Shown: one piece after another, positions 1 through 8,668 of the stretch
Layout of the letters: the number at the start of each line of letters is the position of its first letter
Numbering within the stretch: the first letter of the stretch is position 1
Assembly: GCF_030397665.1 (NCBI RefSeq)
Contig: NZ_JAPUBT010000005.1
Span: 396,476-460,475, forward strand
Direction: 5' to 3'
Origin: Janthinobacterium sp. SUN073
Lineage (GTDB): Bacteria > Pseudomonadota > Gammaproteobacteria > Burkholderiales > Burkholderiaceae_D
DNA: 64,000 nucleotides
Notes under the pieces: generated by a model
The model's database searches: none
What the model saw: only the letters and a program-made list of their open reading frames with translations
What the model was told of the DNA's origin: nothing
Translations under genes and position numbers: made by a program

Positions 1-483
1 CGCGTGGAAAAACTGTCCTTGCCCGAGGTGGCGCCGGTGGCCCCTGTTCCTGCGCCTGCCCCCGTGCCAACGCCGGCCGCCGCACCCGTCATTTTGAAGG
101 AAGCGACGCCGGACGCCGCCCTGCAACTGCTGACCCTGCTGCAACGCGAAGCGCGATTGATCGACTTCACCCAGGAAAACCTGGGCAGCCATGCCGATGC
201 CGACATCGGCGCGGCCGCCCGCGTCGTGCATGAAGGCTGCGCCAAGGTCATGCGCGAGTATTTCACCATCGACGCCGTGCGCCAGGAAGCCGAAGGCAGC
301 CGCATCGTCCTGCAGGAAGGCTTTGACAGTGCCCAGGTACGCCTGACTGGCAACGTCGTCGGTTCCGCGCCGTTCACGGGCACCCTCAGCCACCGCGGCT
401 GGCGCGCTTCGAGCGTGCGCCTGCCGAAACTGAGCGAGCAGCACGACGCCGCCATCCTGGCGCCAGCCGAGGTGGAACTGTGA
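1..483 (+). CDS. DUF2760 family protein, 5' end outside the window
   Basis: The reading frame is open to the first base, so the true start lies upstream; the GTG at base 4 has no ribosome site and is probably internal. About 30 residues rich in Ala and Pro are followed by a conserved block that predicts a small soluble domain (ATPDAALQLL, then GAAARVVHEGC and LTGNVVGSAPFTGTL). This pattern is the DUF2760 family, whose function is unknown. The stop codon overlaps the GTG start of the next gene (GTGA), so it is translationally linked to the Hsp70 genes. I infer an accessory role for these chaperones. Confidence in the family is fair; there is no biochemical function to assign. Confidence 0.75.
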   Translation, partial: RVEKLSLPEVAPVAPVPAPAPVPTPAAAPVILKEATPDAALQLLTLLQREARLIDFTQENLGSHADADIGAAARVVHEGCAKVMREYFTIDAVRQEAEGSRIVLQEGFDSAQVRLTGNVVGSAPFTGTLSHRGWRASSVRLPKLSEQHDAAILAPAEVEL

Positions 484-2351
484 GCGATCAAGCCAACAAC
501 ACCCCGCGCTACGCCATCGGCATCGACCTGGGCACCACCCACAGCGCCCTGTCGTATGTGAACCTGGTCGAAAGCGATGGCGAAAATTCCAGCCACGGCG
601 TGCTGAAAGTCCCGCAACTGTCGGCGCCCGGCACGGTAGAAGAATTGTCGCTGCTGCCGTCGTTCGTGTATTTGCCGCACGCCGACGAAGTGACGGCGGG
701 CGACCTGGCCCTGCCCTGGGTCACCGAGGAAGCCGAAGCGCCGTTCGTCGTCGGCGAAATGGCCCGCAGCCGCGGCGCCACCACGCCGATTCGTCTGGTC
801 TCGAGCGCGAAAAGCTGGCTGTGCCACCCTGGCGTGGACCGCCGCGCGGCGATTCTGCCGAACGACGCGCCGCTTGAGGTGGCGCGCATTTCGCCCATCA
901 CGGCCGCCACGCGCTACCTGACGCACTTGCGCCAAGCCTGGGACAACGCCCACCCGCAAGCGCCGTTCGCGCAGCAGGAAATCACCGTCACCATCCCCGC
1001 CTCGTTTGACCCGGCCGCGCGCGAGCTGACGATGGAAGCGGCGCAGGCGGCCGGCTACACCTCGCTGACCTTGCTGGAAGAACCGCAGGCGGCCCTGTAC
1101 AGCTGGATCCAGACCAGCGAAGGACGCTGGCGCAAGGAAGTCAAGCCGGGCGACATCATTTTAGTGGTCGACGTGGGCGGCGGCACCAGCGACTTTTCGC
1201 TGATCGCCGTGCTGGAACGCGATGGCGTGCTGGAACCGCACAGGGTCGCCGTCGGTGAGCACATCCTGCTCGGTGGCGACAATATGGACCTGGCGCTGGC
1301 CCACCTGGTGGCCCGCAAGCTGGCCGCCAACGGCACCCAGCTGGACGCCTGGCAAATGCGCGCGCTCACTTACGGCTGCCGCAGCGCCAAGGAAAGCCTG
1401 CTGGCCGACAGCGGCCTCGATGTGGCACCGATCGTCGTGCCCAGCCGCGGCTCGAAACTGATCGGCGGCTCCATCCGCACGGAACTGACGCGCGCGGAAG
1501 TGTCCACCTTCATTCTCGACGGTTTCTTCCCGCAGGTGGAAGCATCGAGCCGCCCTGCCGTGCGCACGCGCGCCGGCCTGACGCAACTGGGCTTGCCGTA
1601 TGCGCAGGACGCGGCCATCACGCGCCACCTGGCAGCCTTCCTGGGCCGCCAAGTGGCGGCCACCAGCGAACTGGAAGGCTTCGCGGGCCGCCAGTCGCAA
1701 GATGCCAGCTTTTTGCACCCGACCGCCGTGCTGTTCAACGGCGGCGTCTTCAAGTCCGACTTGCTGGTGCAGCGCATCATGGCGACAGTCAACGACTGGC
1801 TGTACCTGGAAGGCGCGGAACCGGCGCGCATGCTGGCCGGGGCCGACCTGGACCTGGCCGTCGCGCGCGGCGCCGCCTACTACAGCTACGTGCGGCGCGG
1901 CCATGGCGTGCGCATCCGCGGCGGCACGGCCAGCGCCTTCTACGTGGCCATCGAATCGGCCATGCCCGCCATTCCCGGCATGGAACCGCCGATCCAGGCC
2001 CTGTGCGTGGCGCCGTTCGGCATGGAAGAAGGCAGCGAACTGGAATTGCCAGGCCAGCAATTCGGCCTGGTGGTGGGAGAGCCCGTGCACTTCCGCTTCT
2101 TCGCCTCGTCCACGCGCCGCAACGACCAGATCGGCGACTTGCTCGACTTCTGGGGCCCCGATGAATTGCAGGAACTGAGCGAAATCCAGGCGACGCTGTC
2201 CGCCGAAGGCCGCTCGGCTGGCGACGTGGTGCAAGTCAAACTGCACGCCAGAGTCACGGAAGCGGGCACCTTGGAGCTGCTGGCCGTCTCCCCTGACGGC
2301 GCCGAACGCTGGAAGGTGGAATTCGACGTGCGCGGCACGCCGCAGCAATAA
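480..2351 (+). CDS. Hsp70-family ATPase chaperone (first of two)
   Basis: A 623-residue Hsp70-like protein. Phosphate-binding motif 1 (GIDLGTTHS) is at residues 14-22, phosphate motif 2 (VVDVGGGTSDFS) at about 230-241, and an adenosine-type motif (LFNGGVF) near 420. The C-terminal part is shorter and more divergent than the substrate domain and lid of DnaK, and there is no EEVD-like tail. The start is GTG, overlapping the preceding stop by the GTGA arrangement. The second Hsp70 gene begins 2 bases after this stop. No DnaJ or GrpE gene is nearby, so its co-chaperones are unknown. It belongs to the uncharacterised Hsp70 group that sits beside DUF2760; the client is unknown. Confidence 0.9.
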   Translation: MSDQANNTPRYAIGIDLGTTHSALSYVNLVESDGENSSHGVLKVPQLSAPGTVEELSLLPSFVYLPHADEVTAGDLALPWVTEEAEAPFVVGEMARSRGATTPIRLVSSAKSWLCHPGVDRRAAILPNDAPLEVARISPITAATRYLTHLRQAWDNAHPQAPFAQQEITVTIPASFDPAARELTMEAAQAAGYTSLTLLEEPQAALYSWIQTSEGRWRKEVKPGDIILVVDVGGGTSDFSLIAVLERDGVLEPHRVAVGEHILLGGDNMDLALAHLVARKLAANGTQLDAWQMRALTYGCRSAKESLLADSGLDVAPIVVPSRGSKLIGGSIRTELTRAEVSTFILDGFFPQVEASSRPAVRTRAGLTQLGLPYAQDAAITRHLAAFLGRQVAATSELEGFAGRQSQDASFLHPTAVLFNGGVFKSDLLVQRIMATVNDWLYLEGAEPARMLAGADLDLAVARGAAYYSYVRRGHGVRIRGGTASAFYVAIESAMPAIPGMEPPIQALCVAPFGMEEGSELELPGQQFGLVVGEPVHFRFFASSTRRNDQIGDLLDFWGPDELQELSEIQATLSAEGRSAGDVVQVKLHARVTEAGTLELLAVSPDGAERWKVEFDVRGTPQQ

Positions 2352-2353
2352 GC

Positions 2354-5116
2354 ATGCGCGGCGCTGTGGGCAAGCCGGCCTGGCTGGTCGGCATCGACCT
2401 GGGCACCACCAATACGGTGGTCGCCTATGCCAATGCGGCCGATGCGCAGGCGGGCATAAACCTGTTCGCCATCGAACAGCTGCTCGCTCCCGGCGAAGTG
2501 GGCGCACGCCCCCTGCTGCCTTCCTTGCGCTACCACCCCGCTGCCGGCGAACTGGCGGTGGGCGACTTGCAGCTGCCGTGGCCGCAGCAGGACGTTGAGC
2601 ATGCCGTGCTGGGGGCGCTCGCGCGCCAGCTCGGCGCGCAAGTGCCGGGCCGGCTCGTTTCCAGTGCGAAGAGCTGGCTGTCGCATGCGAACGTGGACCG
2701 TCAGGCGCCGATTTTGCCGTGGGGCGCCGATGCCGACGTGGCCAAGGTGTCGCCCGTGGCGGCCAGCGCCAGCTACCTCGCCTACGTGCGCGCCGCCTGG
2801 AATCACCGCTTCCCGGATTCTCCGCTCGAAGAGCAGGAACTGGTGCTGACCATCCCCGCCTCGTTCGACGAGGGTGCGCGCGCACTCACACTGGAAGCGG
2901 CGCGTCTGGCGGGCTTGCCCACGCTACGCCTGGTGGAAGAGCCACAGGCGGCCTTTTATGATTATCTGCAGCGCAGGCGCGACACCCTGCGCGCAGACCT
3001 GGCCGATACGCGCCGCATTCTAGTCTGCGACGTGGGCGGCGGCACCACCGATTTCAGCCTGATCGACGTCGCCTTCGACGAGGATGGCGAACCGCAGCTC
3101 ACGCGCAGCAGCGTGGGCAACCATTTGATACTCGGCGGCGACAATATGGACCTGGCGCTGGCCCACCTGGTGGAAACGCGCATGGCGGCAGGCGTCGAAG
3201 GTGGCATGAAGCTGTCCGCCGCGCGCTTGTCGCAGCTGATGGAGCGCTGCCGCGCCGCCAAGGAACTGCTGCTGTCGAACGACGCGCCGGAGAGCGCCAC
3301 TGTCACCCTGCTGGGCGCCGGTTCGCGCCTGATTGGCGCCAGCCGTTCCGCCGACGTCACGCGCGAGGAAGTGGCGGCCCTGGTGGTCGATGGCTTTTTC
3401 CCGAAGGTGGAACTGGGCGAGACGGCGAAAAAAGGCCGCGCCGGCATCGTCGAATTCGGTCTGCCCTACGCGCAGGACGCGGCCATCACGCGCCACCTGG
3501 CCAGCTTTTTGCACCAGCATCAGGGCGAGCTGCCCGACACCCTGCTGCTGAACGGCGGCGTGTTCCGCGCCGATGCGCTGGCGCGCCGCTTGGCCGCCAC
3601 CCTGGAACACTGGAGGGGTCAGCCCCTCACCATCCTGCACAACGACAATCCCGACGTGGCCGTGGCGCGTGGCGCCGTCGCCTACGCGCTGGCGCGGCGT
3701 GGCCAGGCGCCGCGCATCGGTGGCGGCTCGCCGCGCAGTTATTTTCTCGTGCTGGGCGAAGCGGGCAAAGACAACCGCGCCGTCTGCATCCTGCCCCGTG
3801 CCAGCGCCAGCGGCGAGGAAATCCGCTTGAGCGAGCGGCTGTTCGCGCTGCGCCTGGGCCGGCCCGTGCGCTTCCACCTGGCGTCCTCGATCTCGGAAGC
3901 GGGCACGCCGCCCAAGCTGGGCGACATCGTCGACCTGGACGCAGGCGAGTACCTGCGCCTGCCACCGCTGGCTAGCGTGCTGCATGATAAACAGGATGCC
4001 GGCGACAAGCGCGAAATCACCGTGCAACTGGCTACCGTGATGACGGAAGTGGGCACGCTGGAAGTACACTGCGTGGCCGAAGCCGATGCCGGCCAGCGCT
4101 GGCTGCTGGAATTCCAGTTACGGGGCGAAGAGGAAAAACACGCCGAAACGTCCACCGCCTCGCCGCACGTGAAGGAAGCCATCGAAAAAATCGAGCGCAT
4201 CTTCGGCGGCAAGGCGCAAAAGGTCGACACCAAGGAAGTGCGCCAGCTGCGCCAGCACCTGGAACGGGGGCTGGGCGGACGCGAGAGCTGGGAGACGCCG
4301 CTGCTGCGCCAGCTGTTCGACGCCTTGCTACAACGCGCGCGTGGCCGGCGCCGCTCCGCCGAGCATGAACGTGTCTGGCTGAACCTGGCCGGCTACTGTT
4401 TGCGTCCCGGCTATGGCGACGCGCTCGACCCGTGGCGCATCGAGCAGCTGTGGGCCCTGTTCGACACGGGCATCCAGCATCACAAGGACAACCAGGTCTG
4501 CGCAGAATGGTGGACCCTGTGGCGCAGGGTCGCCGGCGGCTTGAGCACGCAGCAGCAATTGCGGCTGCTCGACGACTTCGCCTTCAACCTGCAAGCCGAT
4601 GCGGCACAGCGCGGCAGCCGCCCCGTCACCCTGGTGAACGGCAGCGACGACGACATGCTGCGCCTGGGCGCCTCGCTCGAGCGCATCCCCGGCGCCTACA
4701 AGGCCGAAGTGGGCGCCTGGCTGATCAAGCGTCTGCAGAAGGCGGATAGCGAGGCGGCGGATACGAATACCCTGTGGGCGCTGGCCAGGGTCGGCGCGCG
4801 CCAGCCCTTCCACGGCAGCGCGCACGAAGTGGTCGACAGCGCCACCGTGGCCGAATGGCTCGCGATGCTGCTGGCGCTGGACTGGAAAAAGACGGAACCG
4901 GCGGCGTTTGCCGCCACCCACCTGGCGCGCATGACGGGCGACCGCTCGCGCGACATCGCCGACGACTTGTGCGCCACTGTCCTGGCCCGCCTGAAAGCCG
5001 TGGGCGCCCCACCCCTGTGGCAAGCGATGGTCAGCGAAGTCACGCAACTGGACGAAGCAGTTACCCGCCGCATGCTGGGCGAGGCGCTGCCGCCGGGGTT
5101 GAAGCTGATCGGCTGA
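2354..5116 (+). CDS. Hsp70-family protein with C-terminal DUF3731-type extension
   Basis: A 920-residue protein with an Hsp70 ATPase domain (GIDLGTTNT at 13-21, VCDVGGGTTDFS near 224-235, LLNGGVF near 396). It shares long blocks with the preceding Hsp70, for example LGGDNMDLALAHLV and LPYAQDAAITRHLA, so the two are paralogues. After about residue 590 a charged linker leads into about 320 residues rich in Trp, Leu and Arg that are absent from DnaK and match the DUF3731 type of extension. The start is ATG, 2 bases after the previous stop. It is the last gene of the operon, and a perfect palindrome follows at 5139. I infer a paired chaperone system; substrates are unknown. Confidence 0.88.
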   Translation: MRGAVGKPAWLVGIDLGTTNTVVAYANAADAQAGINLFAIEQLLAPGEVGARPLLPSLRYHPAAGELAVGDLQLPWPQQDVEHAVLGALARQLGAQVPGRLVSSAKSWLSHANVDRQAPILPWGADADVAKVSPVAASASYLAYVRAAWNHRFPDSPLEEQELVLTIPASFDEGARALTLEAARLAGLPTLRLVEEPQAAFYDYLQRRRDTLRADLADTRRILVCDVGGGTTDFSLIDVAFDEDGEPQLTRSSVGNHLILGGDNMDLALAHLVETRMAAGVEGGMKLSAARLSQLMERCRAAKELLLSNDAPESATVTLLGAGSRLIGASRSADVTREEVAALVVDGFFPKVELGETAKKGRAGIVEFGLPYAQDAAITRHLASFLHQHQGELPDTLLLNGGVFRADALARRLAATLEHWRGQPLTILHNDNPDVAVARGAVAYALARRGQAPRIGGGSPRSYFLVLGEAGKDNRAVCILPRASASGEEIRLSERLFALRLGRPVRFHLASSISEAGTPPKLGDIVDLDAGEYLRLPPLASVLHDKQDAGDKREITVQLATVMTEVGTLEVHCVAEADAGQRWLLEFQLRGEEEKHAETSTASPHVKEAIEKIERIFGGKAQKVDTKEVRQLRQHLERGLGGRESWETPLLRQLFDALLQRARGRRRSAEHERVWLNLAGYCLRPGYGDALDPWRIEQLWALFDTGIQHHKDNQVCAEWWTLWRRVAGGLSTQQQLRLLDDFAFNLQADAAQRGSRPVTLVNGSDDDMLRLGASLERIPGAYKAEVGAWLIKRLQKADSEAADTNTLWALARVGARQPFHGSAHEVVDSATVAEWLAMLLALDWKKTEPAAFAATHLARMTGDRSRDIADDLCATVLARLKAVGAPPLWQAMVSEVTQLDEAVTRRMLGEALPPGLKLIG

Positions 5117-5138
5117 TCTTTTTTACAAACCCAACGGC

Positions 5139-5183
5139 GCAGAGTCTGGGGTCGGACCCTGAGGGTCCGACCCCAGACTCTGC
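5139..5183. repeat. Perfect 22-bp intergenic palindrome
   Basis: Two 22-base arms (GCAGAGTCTGGGGTCGGACC and two more bases) pair perfectly around a single central G. A further short outer match (aaccca and tgggtt) flanks it. It lies between the convergent Hsp70 and GFA genes and could terminate both, but it lacks a clean T-run. The core GGGGTC...GACCCC recurs in a different palindrome at 35673, which suggests a dispersed repeat family. Confidence 0.8.
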
Positions 5184-5202
5184 CTTTGGGTTAAAAGGCG
5201 AT

Positions 5203-5601
5203 TTACCCCTCGCTACGCAACCCGCGATACCGTGGCAAGCCATCGGCCAACTTCACCCATTCTATTTGTGTACCCGTATAGATATGGCTTTGCGGCGGAA
5301 AGCGCCCCGGCTCATCGAGGCTGCAGGTGGTCAGGCCGACCTCGTCCGGATCGCGCTCATCCTCGAACGTCAGCTGCGTGCCGCAGCGCGGGCAAAAGCT
5401 GCGCGTGCAGTGTTCGCTGGAAGCATACGACGTGGCCTGTCCCTGCAGCCAGCGGAAGTTCGCCCTCGGCACGCTGAACCAGGCGACAAACGGCGCACCC
5501 GAGGCGCGGCGGCACATCGAGCAGTGGCAGGCGCTTTCATGGAAGGCGCCCGTACCCGCTTCGTAGCGCACGTCGCCGCATAAACATCCTCCGCTCAGCA
5601 T
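5203..5601 (-). CDS. GFA family protein (glutathione-dependent formaldehyde-activating enzyme fold)
   Basis: A 132-residue protein carrying the zinc-binding cysteines of the GFA / CENP-V fold: GGCLCGDVRY at residues 4-13, CHCSMCRRASG at 26-36, and CPRCGTQLTF at 70-79. Family members bind structural and catalytic zinc and include glutathione S-hydroxymethyl-transferring enzymes, but most bacterial members have no proven substrate. The start at 5601 is set by a strong AGGAGG ribosome site 7-8 bases upstream; the frame runs further upstream, but that part does not look like the family. It is probably monocistronic, facing the Hsp70 operon across the palindrome. Confidence 0.85.
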   Translation of the reverse strand: MLSGGCLCGDVRYEAGTGAFHESACHCSMCRRASGAPFVAWFSVPRANFRWLQGQATSYASSEHCTRSFCPRCGTQLTFEDERDPDEVGLTTCSLDEPGRFPPQSHIYTGTQIEWVKLADGLPRYRGLRSEG

Positions 5602-5663
5602 GGCATCCTCCTGCAATGTGAGAAGGCGCCCAGTGTAGCGCCGCAGCGGCGCCACGGTTTGCG

Positions 5664-7205
5664 CTAAATCACGGCGATGATCAACACCACCACCGCCAGC
5701 GGCGCCTGCACCAGCACGATGCCGGGATGCGTGCGGCGCAGCTGGGCCCAGACGGACAGGCCCGGCACTTCCTCGTGCGGGTGGTGGGCTTCGTCGCGCA
5801 GCGACATCGCGTGCAGGAACATGCCGGCGATCAGGGGGCCGGGATTGACCCACCAGCCCTGCTCCAGCAAGCCGCGCGACAGGTAGATGGCCAGCGCGCC
5901 GATGACGAAGGGCGAGGCCCACACCAGCGCCAGCATCAGGCGGATGCCATAGAATTCAAGCAAAGTACCCACACGGTGCAAGCGGCTGAAATCGTGGTCT
6001 TCCATGCGCTTGTCGATGGCCAGTTCGGCGCGGCCGTACAGGGTCCACAGGCCGCCGAACAGGCAGCCCAGCAGCACGCCGATGACGATATCGGCCACGA
6101 ACACCGCATATTTGTTGACGTCGGCCGTGCCGATGCCCAGCGAGGTGTGGGCGGCCGCGTGCAGATGCAGGCTGGCCTGCTCGCCTTCGGCCGTCGTATA
6201 GCGGTCGCGCACGTCATAGGTGCTGCCGATATACACGACGTTCTTGCGCAGTGCATTCGCCGCCACGCCGGCCTGGCCATCGATCAGTTGGACGCGCGTG
6301 CGCGTGGGGTTCAGGAATGGCGGCGCCACGGCGGCCGGGTGAAACGGCGCGGTGACGGCGTTCTGCTCCGCCGCATCCTTCGCGTCGCCGTGGATGACGG
6401 GTTCGAACGCCCAGCGCGCCAATTCCTTTTCGCTGCCTGTGCGCCGGGCCAGCTGGCACACGCGGCCGGCCAGCGCCAGCACTTCCTTTTGCTGGGACAA
6501 GACGGCCGGCATCGGTTGCTTCTGCTCTTGCTCGTCGGCGCCATGCGCCAGCTCGAAGGCCACGGCCGCCAGCACGGGGCTTTTCAGCTCGATGCGCGTG
6601 ACGGCGCCCATGCGTTCGCGGATCCGCGGGCTGGCGAAGTGGATGCCGGCGGCGCAGCGCGCGCGTATCCACGGCAGGTTCGCATTCCGGTCCGATTGTT
6701 CGGGCAGGATCAGCACCAGTTGCTGGCCATCGGCGGCCAACTGGTCGAGCAAGCGGTCCAGCGGCCGCTCGCCCGCCTTGTGCTGTTCATACACGGCCGG
6801 CGCCAAGTCGAGGTCGACGGCCAGCACCTTGCTGCCGCGCGCGGCGGCGCTGGCGATCAATTGCTCCAGGCGCGTGCGTTCCAGCGGTTCACGCTCGTCG
6901 AAGACCTGTTCGAACGCGGGCTGGTCGATTTCGATGATGCCGGGCCGGTAGGCAGCGCCCGGGTCCTTGCCCCGCTCCAGCAGCTGCCCCTGAGCCGCGC
7001 TGGCGCGCAGCATGGCCGCATCGAGCCATTCGAGCACGTGAAAACCTTCCAGCACCAGCATCAGCGCGGCGATCAGGCTGGCGCCGATCACGTGGTGCAG
7101 CAGATGCGTGCCCGTCAGCTTGAAGGCCGAGCCCAGCTGGGCGACTGGCCACAGCAGGCGCCGCCAGAGCGGCGGGCGCGGTTGATCTGGCGAGCTGGTT
7201 TCCAC
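5664..7205 (-). CDS. CHASE2 domain membrane protein without an output domain
   Basis: About 513 residues. An N-terminal hydrophobic segment (HHVIGASLIAALMLVLEGF) is followed by a periplasmic CHASE2-like region (GIIEIDQPAFEQVF, then KVLAVDLDL and VYIGSTYDVRD), and then by at least three membrane segments near the C-terminus. CHASE2 is an extracellular sensor domain normally joined to a kinase, cyclase or phosphodiesterase; here the protein ends after the membrane segments. I chose the GTG at 7205 because AAGGGAAG lies 6-7 bases upstream; the frame extends back to a TTG at 7253. The ligand and signalling partner are unknown, and no kinase is adjacent. Confidence 0.75.
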   Translation of the reverse strand: METSSPDQPRPPLWRRLLWPVAQLGSAFKLTGTHLLHHVIGASLIAALMLVLEGFHVLEWLDAAMLRASAAQGQLLERGKDPGAAYRPGIIEIDQPAFEQVFDEREPLERTRLEQLIASAAARGSKVLAVDLDLAPAVYEQHKAGERPLDRLLDQLAADGQQLVLILPEQSDRNANLPWIRARCAAGIHFASPRIRERMGAVTRIELKSPVLAAVAFELAHGADEQEQKQPMPAVLSQQKEVLALAGRVCQLARRTGSEKELARWAFEPVIHGDAKDAAEQNAVTAPFHPAAVAPPFLNPTRTRVQLIDGQAGVAANALRKNVVYIGSTYDVRDRYTTAEGEQASLHLHAAAHTSLGIGTADVNKYAVFVADIVIGVLLGCLFGGLWTLYGRAELAIDKRMEDHDFSRLHRVGTLLEFYGIRLMLALVWASPFVIGALAIYLSRGLLEQGWWVNPGPLIAGMFLHAMSLRDEAHHPHEEVPGLSVWAQLRRTHPGIVLVQAPLAVVVLIIAVI

Positions 7206-7311
7206 GGTGTGCTTCCCTTGCGTGCGGTGCGCGAGTTGCCACTCAGGCAACAATTAATGACGAAAGGACAGTGTATTCCAGTTGTGCCCAGCCCGCCGCA
7301 CGGCTGGCAGC

Positions 7312-8640
7312 CTATTTCGGCTTGGCCAGCAGCAGCTTGCCCAGCGCTTCGAAGGCCGGCGTGGTGGTCGGGTCGTTCGCCGCATTGGCCGCCGTCGGCG
7401 TCGAAGCGAAACGCACGATCACCATTTCCGCCTTCGGATCGACATAGATGCGCTGGCCGTACACGCCGCGCGCCATGTAGGCGCCATGGTCGTTATGCGT
7501 GACCCACCACATGTCGCGGTAGCTCCAGCCCTTGAGCAAATCGTAGCCGCCCTTGGCGAACAGCTGCTTGTCGCCGCCGCGGCGGATATCCTCGACGGCC
7601 GCCTTGGGCAGAATCTGCTGGCCGTTGTAGCGGCCATCGTTGCGCAGCATTTCGCCGAAGCGGGCCAGGTCGCGCAGGCCCGCATTCAAGCCGCCGCCGG
7701 CAAACGGCGTGCCCGTCGAATCGACCGTCATATAGGCATCCTGCTCGGCGCCCAGCTTTTGCCAGATATGCTCGGACAGATACTCGTTGACGTTCTGCCC
7801 CGTGACACGGGCGATGATCCAGCCCAGCACGTCGGAGTTGACGGTGCGGTAGCCGAACGCCTCGCCATGCCTGCCCTCGTGCCGCACCGTTTGCAGGTAC
7901 TCGAAATAGCTGCGCGGCCCCGTGTAATCCTTGGGCTTGGGCAACGGGCTGCCGGCCGCCGCGTGCTGCCACACTTCCGCTTTCGGGTCGGCATAATCTT
8001 CGCTGAATTTCAGGCCCGTGGTCATGTCGAGCACCTGGCGTACGGTGGCGTCGCCAAACGCGGATTTGGCCAGTTCCGGCACATACTCGGCCACTTTCTT
8101 GTCCGCATCGAGCTTGCCTTCGGCCACGAGGGCCGCGCCGATGGTGCCCATGACGGACTTCGTCACCGACATGGCGCCATGCTGGCCGCTTTCCTTCAGC
8201 ACGCCAAGGTAACGTTCATACACGATGCGGCCCCGGTGCAGCACCACGATGCCGTCCGTGTAGTTGGCGCCCAGCGACTGCTCCCAGGTCATCGTTTCCT
8301 TCGCGCCCAGGGGCGTGAAGCGCAGGCTGTCGATATCCTTGCGCAGCGCGCGTTTCAATGGCACGGGCGCTTTCAAGCCGCGCGCGACGTCCACCGTCGG
8401 CATCAGCTGGCGGAAGTGCGACACGCTCCAGCGCAGCTGGGGGAAATTGAAATAGCTGCCATCGTCGAAGCGGATGATTTTATCGGCCGGCGGCGGCGCG
8501 CCCACCATCCATTGCAGGCTAGCCGGGTCGCTGGCGGCGGCTGACAGCGGCGCCGTCGTCTCTGCCGCGTGGGCACCGGCGGCCAGCGCCAGGCAGGCGG
8601 CGGCCAAAGCCAGGCGTTTCATGCTGGGAAAATCGTTCAT
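7312..8640 (-). CDS. Secreted serine hydrolase, class C beta-lactamase fold
   Basis: About 442 residues with a signal peptide (LALAAACLALAAGAHA) and a class C beta-lactamase / 6-aminohexanoate-dimer hydrolase type catalytic domain. The nucleophile motif is S-V-T-K in AMSVTKSVMG, and a second motif Y-R-T-V-N-S-D lies about 100 residues later. Family members include esterases, amidases and peptidases; the substrate cannot be read from the sequence. The start at 8640 is set by AAGGAG upstream. It begins 28 bases after the stop of the outer-membrane barrel gene on the same strand, so the two are probably co-transcribed and may act on the same periplasmic substrate. Confidence 0.82.
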   Translation of the reverse strand: MNDFPSMKRLALAAACLALAAGAHAAETTAPLSAAASDPASLQWMVGAPPPADKIIRFDDGSYFNFPQLRWSVSHFRQLMPTVDVARGLKAPVPLKRALRKDIDSLRFTPLGAKETMTWEQSLGANYTDGIVVLHRGRIVYERYLGVLKESGQHGAMSVTKSVMGTIGAALVAEGKLDADKKVAEYVPELAKSAFGDATVRQVLDMTTGLKFSEDYADPKAEVWQHAAAGSPLPKPKDYTGPRSYFEYLQTVRHEGRHGEAFGYRTVNSDVLGWIIARVTGQNVNEYLSEHIWQKLGAEQDAYMTVDSTGTPFAGGGLNAGLRDLARFGEMLRNDGRYNGQQILPKAAVEDIRRGGDKQLFAKGGYDLLKGWSYRDMWWVTHNDHGAYMARGVYGQRIYVDPKAEMVIVRFASTPTAANAANDPTTTPAFEALGKLLLAKPK

Positions 8641-8668
8641 GCGATGCTCTCCTTGATCAACAAAATAC

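Noticed and set aside
4..6. GTG at base 4 as the start of the DUF2760 protein
   Set aside because: The frame continues to the window edge and there is no ribosome site, so the gene begins upstream.
1161..2885. Long minus-strand open frame opposite the first Hsp70 gene
   Set aside because: The composition is Arg/His/Ala-rich and matches a codon-phase shadow of the Hsp70 genes; no ribosome site or domain.
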